A stretch of DNA of 64,000 bases from Xiphophorus maculatus (taxonomy: Eukaryota > Chordata > Actinopteri > Cyprinodontiformes > Poeciliidae). Below, one piece after another: positions 46,001-55,475 of the stretch (the stretch's first letter is position 1; every line of letters begins with the position of its first letter). The position numbers and the translations under genes were made by a program. The stretch is from positions 3,120,802 to 3,184,801 of the forward strand of contig NC_036445.1 of the NCBI RefSeq assembly GCF_002775205.1, written 5' to 3'. The notes below the pieces were generated by a model that saw only the letters and a program-made list of their open reading frames with translations, searched no databases and was not told the origin of the DNA.

Positions 46001-47923
46001 TCTTCAAAGCAGTTTGTGGTGTTTTTCGACCTGGATTAAGTGCAACCAAAAAGCTGCCAAGGCAACAGAAATCTTCTTGTGCCTAAAGACGGAAAGCTGA
46101 CATGCATATGTAGAAAACAAAGAATATTTACTCCTTTATAAATGCTATTTGTTGCTAATGTTTTCTTTCTATTGCAGATGTCAGTGTAATGGCCATGCCG
46201 ACACATGTGAGCCCGATGGCAGCGGTTGCCCATGCCAAAACAACACAGAGACCTCGTCCTGCCTGAGCAGCCCTCAGAATGATCGAAAAGACTGTTACAG
46301 GCAACAAGTACGACAAATATGTTTTTGTACAAGAAGATGGGGATCTATGTCACATCCTCCTTTTTTCTGCTAACCGTTACTCTTTATTTTTTTTCTCACA
46401 TTTTGTCTTGCTCTCCCATTTAGTGTGCCAAATGCAAAGACTCCTTCAACGGGAACCCAGTGAACGGGCGCCAGTGCTACCGTCAGTTTAACGTGGACTC
46501 AGAGTTCTGCTTTGACCCCACGTCCCAAACAAACTGCTTCCATGACCCCACCATTCGCAACCTGCCCAAGGATCGCACCGTGTTCTTTGCTGCTCAGCCA
46601 AAGTTTACAAATGTGGACATCCGGGTCACCATTGATGTTACATTTGGAGAAGTGGAGGTTTATGTCTCCAACTCGCACGACACCTTTATAGTGGACGTGG
46701 ACCGTTACACGGGGATTCACACTATTAAGATAGAGGACGAATCAGCAAGTCGAGGGACAGCTGCAGGGGCAGATAAGGATTCTCCTCCGTCCCCTATAAA
46801 AGTGTTCGCCAACGCCTCGTCCAACCTGGGAGGTCCCATGCTCTCCCACAATCCCCTGCAGCTGCAAGCCAAACCCCCGGGAGCAGAGAGAGAGATCAGA
46901 GAGGAGCGAGCCGAGGGACTCATCTCCTACATCACCGTGTGGAAGCCTCAGACGGTGCTGATCGTCCGAGGAGTTCGGGACCGCGTGGTCATCACCTTCC
47001 CCCATGAGGTGCACTCCCTGAAATCCAGCCGCTTTTACATCGCTCTCAGAGGTGTGGGAACGGATGATAGACAGGGCGAGTCCCAGGGGCTGCTGTTTGT
47101 GCGACAGGACCAGGCCCACATAGACCTCTTCGTCTTCTTCTCCGTCTTCTTCTCCTGCTTTTTTCTCTTTCTGTCTGTGTGCGTCCTGCTGTGGAAGGTC
47201 AAGCAGTTCCTGGACTTCCGTCGGGAGCAGCGTCGCCACATTCAGGAGATGACCAAAATGGCTTCCAGACCCTTCGCTAAACTCACCATTTACCTTGAAC
47301 CGGAGGAGCCTCAGCTCATCTACTTACCTACAGCTGGTGGCGGGGTGGGGGGCAGCACCGTATCGATCGCTCACGCCCGCACGGGCAAGTTAAGCAGCGT
47401 GGTGGTGGGCCAGAGAGGCAGAGCGGGACCGGTCTATAAACACGACCCAGGCTCCGGACCCACAGCACACCACCACCACCACCACCATCACCTCACCTTG
47501 AGTGGGGGAGGCAACAGCGGACAGCATCTACCACTGCACTACTTAAACACCCATCATTACGCCAGCTCCACCGCAGGCACCCAGTCCTCCCATCATCACC
47601 ATCCATCCACGTACTCTGGCTACCAGCAGTTCTGCCGCTCTGACCCTTTCCTCTCGCAGCTCATGGGCTTCTCCTACTCCTCCTTCAAGGTGGGGCCCAT
47701 AACCCTAGAGCCCACAGAGGACGGCATGGCCGGGGTAGCCACCGTCCTTTTCCAGCTGCCTGGAGGTGTCTTGGCACCAAATCGTGCCTGTTTGGGCTCT
47801 GCACTGGTTACCCTGCGCCAGAATCTGCAGGAATACTGCGGCCACGGCAGTGGAGGCGGCCACCCGGGGGCGGGCGCGGGCCGCAAGGGTCTGCATCAGC
47901 ACCTGACCACCATGGCAATGTAG
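29571..47923 (+). CDS. megf8: megf8, multiple EGF-like domains protein 8 (complete, 43 coding exons)
   Basis: Type I membrane protein. In vertebrates MEGF8 acts with MGRN1/RNF157 and MOSMO to ubiquitinate Smoothened and so restrain Hedgehog signalling; human mutations cause Carpenter syndrome 2. The 43 exons, listed in the segment entries, join in phase to 2876 residues (human about 2845). Order: signal peptide, CUB, EGF, kelch, PSI repeats, calcium-binding EGF, laminin-type EGF, second CUB, EGF, second kelch, PSI repeats, EGF and laminin EGF, a membrane-proximal beta domain, one TM segment, cytoplasmic tail with MASRPFA. The start at 29571 (GAGATGG) has good context and gives a hydrophobic signal peptide ending near CQA|GDCKG. 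All splice sites are GT-AG; only the exon 9 donor (CCA|GTCAGT) and exon 4 donor (GAG|GTCGGT) are weak. A strong match to the MEGF8 family, not to attractin, because of the doubled CUB-EGF-kelch module. Confidence 0.97.
31621..33373 (+). other. megf8: megf8 exons 5-10: first kelch propeller
   Basis: Exons 31621-31709, 32066-32279, 32355-32538, 32784-32929, 33016-33126 and 33222-33373, residues 246-544. Kelch signatures recur: [38 protein letters not shown]. These form a six-bladed propeller for protein contacts. The intron after exon 6 is only 75 bases, a multiple of three and free of stops. The exon 9 donor is uncertain: only the GTCAGT site at 33127 keeps the frame into exon 10. The 603-base intron 31018-31620 is AT-rich with nothing recognised. 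Confidence 0.88.
33485..37546 (+). other. megf8: megf8 exons 11-20: PSI repeats
   Basis: Exons 33485-33586, 34095-34242, 34589-34752, 35078-35281, 35934-36131, 36293-36553, 36666-36784, 36888-37019, 37220-37333 and 37463-37546, residues 545-1052. Repeated plexin-semaphorin-integrin cysteine patterns are clear: [49 protein letters not shown]. Between them lies a longer beta-rich stretch (about 628-880) with the conserved LHLLTFQHP and FLFLEPYRS. Introns of 400-650 bases at 33587-34094 and 35282-35933 hold AT-rich DNA; the latter contains a reversed TIR-family fragment. Confidence 0.88.
35770..35870 (-). mobile_element. Fragment of the GCCTTGCAAAAG TIR family in a megf8 intron
   Basis: On the minus strand the order TTTTGTTACATTACAACTTC, ATATTTAACTGGGATTG, TATGTGATAGACCAGCAG is seen. 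It parallels 45480-45545 and 51170-51240. It is a partial copy without termini, lying in the intron before megf8 exon 15. Confidence 0.5.
37761..37811 (+). repeat. Repeat fragment ending in a 24-bp palindrome
   Basis: CAGTTCAGACCAAAAGTTTG at 37761 is a phrase common to a fish interspersed repeat. It runs into TTTCTCATTGAA followed at once by its reverse complement (37788-37811), a perfect 24-base palindrome. It sits 25 bases before the acceptor of megf8 exon 21. Confidence 0.6.
37836..39947 (+). other. megf8: megf8 exons 21-27: EGF, laminin EGF, CUB2
   Basis: Exons 37836-38075, 38211-38395, 38518-38731, 38825-39065, 39185-39317, 39413-39663 and 39837-39947, residues 1053-1511. A calcium-binding EGF starts at [18 protein letters not shown]. 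Laminin-type EGF units follow ([35 protein letters not shown]). CUB2 spans about 1290-1435 ([15 protein letters not shown]), and then two EGF units ([24 protein letters not shown]). Exon 21 adds a run of Met-Glu pairs ([10 protein letters not shown]) that I do not recall in the mammalian protein. Confidence 0.88.
39948..40366. other. megf8 intron between exons 27 and 28
   Basis: A 419-base intron. It is less AT-rich than most here, with a middle part (about 40075-40280) that looks like foreign sequence, possibly an old transposon, but I cannot name it. Confidence 0.35.
40367..42001 (+). other. megf8: megf8 exons 28-33: second kelch propeller
   Basis: Exons 40367-40485, 40625-40862, 40960-41131, 41312-41475, 41553-41688 and 41770-42001, residues 1512-1865. 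Kelch blades show [48 protein letters not shown] and LFLSGGFNG. The stretch [14 protein letters not shown] and [10 protein letters not shown] is nearly identical to the mammalian protein as I recall it. A PSI repeat starts at the end ([11 protein letters not shown]). Confidence 0.9.
44190..44376 (+). mobile_element. L2-like LINE tail in a megf8 intron
   Basis: The words CAGGAGCACCTAGCTTATGG, ACATACTTTAGATCAACATT, TAATTCCTGTAAAGCACTTT and GCTGAAAATGTGCTAAATAA align with 20945-21105. Both end in ATAAAATTACCTTTAC. The element is 5' truncated, as is usual for LINEs. Confidence 0.65.
45438..45871. mobile_element. Nonautonomous DNA transposon, TIR family copy, in a megf8 intron
   Basis: Left end GTGCTCGGAAAAAATATTCA and right end, on the other strand, GTGCCTTGTAAAAGTATTTA form imperfect terminal inverted repeats. 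Inside are TCACATTTTCCACAAAG, TTATTAGAATTTCATG and TATAGACCAAGAAAAAG in the family's usual order. Length 434 bases, shorter than the 950-base copy at 51142. No coding capacity. Confidence 0.65.
46424..47923 (+). other. megf8: megf8 exon 43: membrane-proximal domain, TM helix, cytoplasmic tail, stop
   Basis: A 1500-base terminal coding exon, residues 2378-2876. A cysteine-poor domain ([19 protein letters not shown]) leads to the TM helix at about 2611-2634 ([18 protein letters not shown]). The tail has [12 protein letters not shown] with M at residue 2656. MASRPF is the conserved motif of MEGF8 and attractins that recruits MGRN1/RNF157. The tail then has an eight-histidine run (47468-47491, residues 2726-2733), a second HHHH cluster, and the conserved [20 protein letters not shown] and GSALVTLR near the end. 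Stop TAG at 47921. Confidence 0.93.
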
Positions 47924-49380
47924 GAACGCAATCAGCAGATAAGAATAGAGATAAAGACAGATGTGGAAAGCCTGTAAATCGTTTGGAATATTATAAATTA
48001 ATTTTTTTTGAAAGCATCTTAGCTGAAAGGCAAAGTCCAAAAGAAAGTTACTGTACCGCCAGTAAAATGAGCTTTTTGAACAGAAATGTACATACACTGT
48101 ATAATGAATTAAGTGTCTTATATTGTATGATGTATTGCTCTACGATATTTCAGCGCTTCACATGACCAAGTCAGCTGTCTCTGCAATGCACTAAACTGCT
48201 TCTCTACTAAATGATATTTGGGTGTGCAATCCCTAATGAGGTAGGACAACACTACAGGTGAACTCTGGTTAAAAATTATTTAACAAATAAATGCAAGGCA
48301 ATTCAGATCAAAATGCACGCTTTGGAACCAACGTGCTTTATGCATTAAAAAAGTGACAATCAGACAGTGTTAAATTTTATTGCAAAGACACTAAAATTGG
48401 TACAAGATAATGTGCATCATGTTAATTGTCAGCCCGGTGCAGAAACAGTGTTGCTTGAGAGACGGTTACTTTATCAGTCAATATTAGTGATTTCTAACTG
48501 TAACTTGATTGGTGGCAGACTTGTCAGCTATCTGTTTCTGTTAAACTCTTGGGTATGGTTTTGCATATTCATTCACCTTTTCTGTTACTTTTCGTCTTAT
48601 CTGCCTTCACTTTATGCCTTTTCTGCGAGTCAGCTGGCTTACACTTGAAACTTTTGCGGTAAACGTGTCTGGTGCAGCTCCTGGAGAAAGTTAAATAATG
48701 TTCTACATTTCATGTCTTGTTTTGTTCTTTTAAAGAGATGACAAGGTAATGTTTTCCACATTGGTATTCTGGTCTGTCTCTAAAATAATTTATCGAACAC
48801 TACAGTATTAGTCCATAATAATGACAAAATTATGCTTTTGAAGCCATTGTTTTGCTTTCAAGACGTTAGTCTGACTGGTTACACAAAATGATTGTAATTG
48901 CTAACAATAACTAGTTTAAAAATGTATCTGTTAAGAACTTTGAGACGGTGTGAGTTCATTTTGAGACTGAATCACTGTTGTGTTGGCATAATATTTACTT
49001 TTCTTTCTGTTTCTCTCTGCACTGCATGGAGCCAGCGGCGTCCTGACCAACATTACTCCATTCTTTATTAACACATGTGGTAAAGAAATGAACTGGCAGT
49101 GAGGCTCCTGGATTCTTATCAGATTTAAAAAAAAAAAAAAAAAGTCATCAATTGCAAAATAATGAAGCAAACATTATTAATAGGAGCCCTCTGCAAATAA
49201 GCTTTTGTCTTGTAACTTTGTGCATGAATTGATTTTTGTTTACATGCTTTATTTTTGTACATAACTTATGTTGTCTTTGTTTTTTTGTTTTCAAAGAAAG
49301 GGAACAGTATTGTGAAAAAAGACTGAGTAAAGATTCAGCGTCCTGAGTCAGCTGAAATAAAGCAAGTTTCTGGAACATGG
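47924..49380 (+). other. megf8 3' UTR
   Basis: Noncoding sequence after the megf8 stop. AATAAA at 49356-49361, followed about 20 bases on by a CA-containing site and then a T/G-rich run (CATGGCTGCATTTTGTCTTT), is the best poly(A) signal. That would make a 3' UTR of about 1.45 kb. An earlier AATAAA near 48287 could give a shorter form. The run of 17 A at 49127-49143 is unexplained. Confidence 0.5.
49356..49361 (+). terminator. Probable megf8 poly(A) signal
   Basis: AATAAA in GCTGAAATAAAGC, followed by a GT/T-rich downstream element at about 49385-49400. Canonical layout, not experimentally supported here. Confidence 0.55.
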
Positions 49381-49539
49381 CTGCATTTTGTCTTTATTGC
49401 ACCAAATATTTAGTGTTTTGTTTTTTAATTGGTTACAAATAAAATTCGGAAACTGTGGCATGCATTTATCTTTAGCTTCCCCTTAAGATTAAACTTAGCA
49501 GAACCATCTTTTGCTGATATTATAGGTCCAAGTCTATAG

Positions 49540-49740
49540 GTTGTTTTTACCAGCTCTGCTTACACTCACAATTGCACTTAGGTCCAGATTTTAACTAGGC
49601 CGTTCCATCACAAGAATATGCTTTGATTTAAACAGCCAAGTCTAGTCCTGGTTGTTTAGGGTCATAGTCCTGCGAGGAGAATGTGAAGCTCAAACTCACG
49701 TCCTGCAATCGGAGAGTTTTGGGCTGAATTCCAGCTTCTT
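49540..49740 (+). mobile_element. Internal fragment of the GCCTTGCAAAAG TIR family
   Basis: AGGTCCAGATTTTAACTAGG, CCGTTCCATCACAAGAATAT and GTTTAGGGTCATAGTCCTGC follow the interior of the common fish element described at 51142. No termini remain. Confidence 0.5.
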
Positions 49741-49915
49741 GTCTCACGTTGATGAATATATTTTACTAGTTGGCTTTTGAAAGTTGCTCTTATTTTAGGG
49801 GTATGAGAGGTCATAATAAAACTAACATATGCACACCATGCAGAAAAGAAAAAACATCCTTTTTGCAGTTTTTTTGCATGTTTGGTTTTTGACAAGACCA
49901 TTACTTTCTACATTT

Positions 49916-50184
<269 letters not shown>

Positions 50185-50635
50185 GTCTTGTCTCTTTAAT
50201 TAGACTGGTAGCACTCATTGGCCTGACCTGTTTGGTCACAAAGGAAGTAGCTGCAGCTCTTCCTGTGCTGCTGCTATGTATTCGCTGCTCGCTATAACAC
50301 TAATGCATCCTATAAGCGGTGGGGGCCAGCTAGTATAACCTCATAAAAAGGACTCTCCTTTAATCTTTATTTATGTATTGACTGTACGTGTCGTCTTCAG
50401 GGCTGAGAAAACGCAGACTGCAGTGGCAGCCGCAACAAAGCTGTGCCACTGCGGTTAATTCACTGATTGTGTAGCTTAGCTTCGATGCTAACGATTGCTA
50501 ACAAATCAGAGCAGCCGACGACTGCGCTTGTTTACAGTTTCATTTAGACTATTTTTTTTTGCACGTAACTGTCCTTGTTGCCAAGGGCAATCACTACGAA
50601 GATAAAAATGAGATGCTTTTGGAGCTAAAAAGAAA
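50185..50635 (+). promoter_or_regulatory. Promoter and 5' leader of the zinc-finger gene
   Basis: Between the microsatellite and the start codon the sequence is more GC-rich (CGGTGGGGGCCAGC; CAGTGGCAGCCGCAAC), as expected of a promoter without TATA box. The transcription start cannot be placed. Two short upstream ORFs lie at the end and are listed separately. Confidence 0.4.
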
Positions 50636-50639
50636 ATGA
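50608..50639 (+). promoter_or_regulatory. Two upstream ORFs before the zinc-finger start, one overlapping it
   Basis: ATG at 50608 opens a seven-codon frame ending TAA at 50628. ATG at 50613 opens a nine-codon frame whose TGA (50637-50639) overlaps the main ATG (50636-50638) as ATGA. This overlap is the arrangement that permits termination-reinitiation and usually lowers main-frame output. Function is inferred. Confidence 0.6.
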
Positions 50640-53600
50640 AGTCTGCAGTGACGAAAGAGATGGAAGAAGAAGAGTACAATGTAATCACAGTCAAAAAAGA
50701 GTCTGACTCAGAGCAGCAGACCTCATCCGCTGAGGAAGATGAAGACTCTAATGAAGAACACACTACTAATGGATGTGATCTGATCGTTTTAATAAAGGAA
50801 GAACCTCATCTACAGGAAATCGGTGAGGATTTCTGTGAGGACACGTCGAGCTGTTTAGACAATGAGCCTGACAGTGTCAGCGATGGTTACCATCCAGAGG
50901 GACACGTCAAAGTTGAGTCTGACTTTGACCTCCCTTTTGATTGCGACTCCGACGGAGCTCCTGTCAAGGAGGAGACCGAGTCGTGGTTTAAGGAGGAGAG
51001 GGAGAGTGAAGAAGAAGAAGACGACGACGATCCGGGGAACATCCAGGAGGAGTTTGAGGAGGAAGAGGGGGTCTGCACAGGTATAAAAATGTCACTGGAA
51101 AAGAGAAATACTGCTGTTTCATGTTGCCAATAAAACCTGACGCGCCTTGCAAAATTATTCACACTCCACAATAAAATTGAGCCTGAAATTTTATGTAATA
51201 AACCAATGCAGAGTAGTACATTATTGTGAGGTGGAAGCACTACAATATAATTTTTAAAGTTTTTGCCAATAAAAAGATAAGGTGTGGATTTATATTTGCT
51301 TTGTTGTGTCTGAATGGGTGTCAATGTACCAAACCTAAGCTAACACAGCAAAGAAAAGTGCAGGACTGATTCAATAACCTTCAATTAACTGTGGGATGGT
51401 GTGTTAAAGGTGCATTATTAGTTTTTCTCCACTCACAAAGGACATGGTTCTGGTACTTTCCCACCTGAGCTGTAGACATCTGCAGCTCCTCCCCAGTTAG
51501 CATGGGGTCTCTGGGCTGCTTCTCTAACGAGCTCTTTACCTAATCAGTCAGAATGGACAACTATGTGGTGGTAGGTTTTACAGAAAGGATGGGTAATTGT
51601 ATGCTTTGTCTATTTTTGGGGGTAAAAAAATGTAAATTATGATGAAAATAAAATCTAAAACCTGACAGTTTGCATCATTTTTGTTGCTTGAAAATGTTTC
51701 TTTTAATGTTAGTTGCATAACACGTCAATGAATTAGTACATTTTCGAATCAAATTGAATGGAATTATGTGCAGTTTGGCAGTACTTACTGTAATTGACAT
51801 AAATGGATGAGTTTTATTTATAGAAAAATATTTGTGATTTGACTATATGTGGCAGATGCATAGCCACAAAGAGTGATTAACTTTAAAATTAAAATTGTTC
51901 CCGTCATCAGTGTCTTTTGTAATAAATGACGCAAAATAAATATTTTTCCTACTTACCTCTTCATAACTATGCTTTACTTTTTGTTTGTCTTTCACATAAA
52001 ATCGCTATCAAATATATTCAAGTTTTTGGTTACCAAATGACAAAAGGTGAAAAGAAAAAAATCAAGGAGTGTTAATGCTTTTGCAAGGCATTGTTGATGA
52101 TTGTTTGAATGATAAAGTTCCACCACATGAGGATTTTACCTGTTTTTTCTGAAGTTGTTGGAAAATATGAACATAAAAAAATGTGTTTTTAATTTCCCAT
52201 AAATATATGTATGATTCATAAGAGGTAGAGCTTTGGAAAAACTATTAGAAATTGTTAAATTTCAGCAAGGTAGACACAAGACTTTAACAAATTAGTTCAA
52301 CATAGTCTAATGAAAAAAGTGACATGAAGGAAAATGAAACAAATATTACTGAAATACAGCCATATAAAACATCTGTTATCCCTACATCCTTTGTTCAGGC
52401 TTCATGGCCAGTTGTGCGATGTTTAGAGGTTTTGACCTTTAATGTAGGAGGAAAAACATTCAATCATTTTTTTCTGAGTCTACGTTCAGATATCTTGTTT
52501 TATTGGCATTAAGAGGTTATTAAATCCCCCGTTTTTCATACAGTACCCCATTCTTTTCCTGACTTTTCTTGAAATTTCAAATATCTACCTAAAATAGTGA
52601 GATTATTTATTTATTTTTTTAATAAAGTTTTGGCTTTAAAATTTTATAAAATTTTGGCAAATAAGAAAATGCCAAGAAAATCCTACTTATATAGCTGAAT
52701 TTTATTTTGGGTTTGTTAGATTCACTAGAATTAATATGTGATGTCAGCTCGGTACACATTTTGCAAAACAATTATTTCAGCTACTTTATTTTTGATATTA
52801 CAGATATAAAAAACTTTTTTTTGTTGTTTTTTTGTCAGACTTAAATGTCTCAGATCAAAGCTACATTTAGTAAGCTATAAGTTTAGTTTCAAAGGCAAAA
52901 AAGCTGTTGAATACACAGAGAACCAGCACCTAGTGTATGTCTGCAGGCAATAAGGATTTCCTGTATTATTTCCTTATTTCCGGCAATAAACTGAAGATAT
53001 ATAGTGAGCGCTGGTTCTCAATTTCCTTTTTGGTTTTCTTTCAATTCATCATGTAACACACTTTCCTGTCTGTGTTTGTCTCTCCTTAGAGATGTCTTCT
53101 GAGTTTTTTCCATGTCCCCACTGCACTATCTCCTTTACTGACTTGGATTATTTAGAGAAACATGTGAAGTGGGTCCATCAGAAAGAGTATCTTGCTAACC
53201 TCAAAAAGAGCCTTCCGAACCACACCCTAAGCTTCAACCTTAAACACACCTGCTCCATCTGCAGCTGCAACTTCAAATCTAAAGTCCACCTCAGCATCCA
53301 CATGCGTGAGGCCCACCCCTCTGCTCCCCCCCGCAGGCTTCATCCATGTCCAACGTGCGCGCGTAGCTTCCAGTACCTGAAGAACCTGAAGAACCACTGC
53401 ACCCGCTGGCACAACATGTCTGTGGTTATCCGAGGGGGCCACCTCAGTTGCGCCGATTGCGGGAAGAGTTTCAAGGCCACTTGGGGTCAAGGTCGCCATA
53501 TGTGTCATGAACCAAACGTTGAATCTGAGGATAAGCCGATCTGTCTAGATACCGGCTTGCCTTGTCCAGAGTGTGGCAAGAAGCTGCGCACACCCCAGAG

Positions 53601-54471
53601 TTTGGGGGACCACATGCGGACCCACACAGGGGACCGGCCGTTTGTCTGCAAGGACTGTGGGAGGAGGTTTGGGGAGCGCAGCAGCTGGCGCCAACACATG
53701 AAAATACACCTAGGTGACAAGCCGTTTAAATGTGATGTCTGTGGCAAGGCGTTCATAAGGTCACATCACCTTAAGTCCCACTTAACTACTCACTCGGGGA
53801 AGAAGGAGTACTCCTGCCCTGAATGTGGAAAGGAATTTGGATTTAAGTCAAGCCTTGATCTTCATGTGAGGACGCATTCCAATGAGAGGCCTTTCCACTG
53901 CAACGTGTGTGGAAAGAGCTTTAACACTAGGAGAAACCTGAGGGTTCACTCCAAGCTTCACAACAACGAGAAAGCTCACCAGTGTGGGGAGTGTGGGCTG
54001 GAAATCAGAGATCTGGGAGCTTTAAAAGTCCACCTACGGACACACACCGGAGAGAGGCCTTACCACTGCACAGTGTGCGGCAACAGGTTCATTCGCCTCT
54101 CGCATCTGAGAAACCACCAACGCACCCACACTGGCGAGAGACCCTACAAATGCACTGAATGCGACAAGAGTTTCATTCAGTCTGGTGACTTGGTGAAGCA
54201 CAAGAGGATTCACTCTGGGGAGAAACCCTTCGAATGTCCAGAGTGCCACCGCTGCTATACTTCCTCCGGTGACCTGGGCAAGCACAGGAGGAGTCACACT
54301 AATCTGCGCCCCTACACATGCAAAGACTGCGGCAAAAGCTTCCGTTTGTCGGGTCATTTGAAAACGCACATGTTAACCCACACGGGGGAAAAGCCGTACT
54401 CTTGCCCCAACTGCCTCCGCAAGTTTGCACGCTCTCACCACCTTTCTGGACATGTTGCTAAATGTCGCTGA
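50636..54471 (+). CDS. C2H2 zinc-finger protein, acidic N terminus and 15 fingers
   Basis: Two exons, 50636-51080 and 53090-54471, join across a phase-1 splice (CTGCACAG|GTATAA; TCTCTCCTTAG|AG) to 608 residues. Exon 1 encodes a strongly acidic N terminus (EEEEYNVITVKKESDS; ESEEEEDDDDPG) with VKKE, IKEE, VKVE and VKEE motifs that look like sumoylation sites. There is no KRAB, SCAN, BTB or ZAD domain. Exon 2 encodes 15 fingers (residues about 157-607). Fingers 1-3 use long unusual linkers, finger 4 is irregular (HMCH), fingers 5-14 are joined by TGEKP-like linkers, and the last ends in a cysteine (C2HC). It is presumably a nuclear DNA-binding regulator. Fish have many such genes, so I give no symbol and no target. 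Start chosen as the first in-frame ATG; the frame is closed upstream by the leader. Confidence 0.93.
51142..52092. mobile_element. Nonautonomous DNA transposon (TIR family), about 950 bp, in the zinc-finger intron
   Basis: Left end GCGCCTTGCAAAATTATTCA and, on the other strand, right end AATGCCTTGCAAAAGCATTA are terminal inverted repeats. The interior carries AAATTTTATGTAATAAACCA, CATCTGCAGCTCCTCC, CATGGGGTCTCTGGGCTGCT and GTGGTGGTAGG. These follow in order a very common fish element as I remember it. No intact transposase. It is the longest copy in this window and fills half of the single intron of the zinc-finger gene. Confidence 0.7.
52093..53089. other. Remainder of the zinc-finger gene intron
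   Basis: AT-rich intron DNA with no recognised feature other than the acceptor tract CTGTCTGTGTTTGTCTCTCC before exon 2. Confidence 0.5.
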
Positions 54472-54803
54472 GCTCTTATGAGGAGGACGCATATGAGATG
54501 ATCATGATCTGAGCTGCACACAATCTAACACTACATTTTGATAAATGTGAGAAAGATTTAACTTGTTTTTAAGTAATTATTTATTAAACACTGTAAGACT
54601 CTGAAAACTCTAGAAATTATTGAAATAACTAACCCCAAATGCATGACACTTTTCACAGAACTGCCACAAGCCTTGTCTGTTCTTTGTCCAGAGTAGTTCT
54701 GAAGATGTTTTGTAAGACACTATTTTAAAAAGGCTTGTGGAAAAAGAGCTCTTTAGGATTTTCAGATTGGTTGTCTTGTCAGTTGAAATATGTGTAAAGG
54801 TAA

Positions 54804-54809
54804 AATAAA
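54804..54809 (+). terminator. Probable poly(A) signal of the zinc-finger gene
   Basis: AATAAA lies 333 bases after the stop codon in GGTAAAATAAATTATTC, followed by CCTGTGTCATTTTACTGC. No other AATAAA occurs earlier in the 3' region. Confidence 0.5.
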
Positions 54810-55209
54810 TTATTCATTAAATGCATGAACCCTGTGTCATTTTACTGCTTGACATTTGGATCTGCAAATAATTGTGGGAATCAACAGAAGCTAGTTATTT
54901 CTAATTAGCTGAAAGAGCAAATTCAGATTAACAAAGAAAACACCCCTTTAAAGGCAAGCACAAGATTGTTATTGTTATTTTGTTGGCAATTTGACCACAA
55001 AGTTGATTATGTTCACAGGTCATTTGTAAAATAATAAAAAAAAGTACCATCTACATTTATTAGCACCCTTGTTAAAAAGCCTTCAAGTAAATTAACATTT
55101 TCTTGCAGCAATAGTGCATGTAGGCAGGTTTAGGTGCAAAGGAAAATGTATTTTTGGGAAAGGTTAGAAAAGCATACCAAGGGGAACATACAAAGTTTGC
55201 ATAGTCATG

Positions 55210-55475
55210 GAGGTTTATAAGCTTAAAGAGTGATTACTGAAACAAGGAGCTTTGTCGGACTGATTCCCAAAGTGGGAGCAGCTGGAGGACCCAACAAGGT
55301 TTGAGGTAAGAGAGGGAGACCGACAAAGGTTAACGACAGAATGAGCACTGGAAACAAAATGAGACAGGAACAATAACAGAACACAAGAATAACCCAAAAT
55401 AATCTTTTTTCTTACTTCCATTACAATCATCCTCATTGTATGTGGTGAAATGATAAAATCTGGTCCTGTCACAGT
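55210..55475 (-). mobile_element. Interspersed repeat, decayed and inverted relative of the 4.8-kb element
   Basis: Read on the minus strand it starts GACTGTGACAGGACCAG and contains TTCTTGTGTTCTGTTATTG, CCTGTCTCATTTTGTTTCC and CAGTGCTCATTCTGTCG. The rhythm and vocabulary resemble the T-rich element at 4760-5370. Class unknown. Confidence 0.35.

Larger units (their letters stand above)
42086..46307 (+). other. megf8: megf8 exons 34-42: PSI repeats, EGF and laminin EGF
   Basis: Exons 42086-42212, 42291-42501, 43320-43534, 43616-43811, 43925-44093, 44682-44874, 44965-45135, 45242-45366 and 46178-46307, residues 1865-2377. Landmarks are [22 protein letters not shown]-like [24 protein letters not shown], a calcium-binding EGF ([10 protein letters not shown]), [12 protein letters not shown], laminin EGF units and [10 protein letters not shown]. 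The 818-base intron 42502-43319 is AT-rich with nothing recognised. The introns 44094-44681 and 45367-46177 carry a LINE tail and a DNA transposon. Confidence 0.9.

Noticed and set aside
29571-47923. Attractin or attractin-like gene
   Set aside because: The CUB-EGF-kelch module occurs twice and the C-terminal GSALVTLR block is present, which fits MEGF8 and not the shorter attractins.
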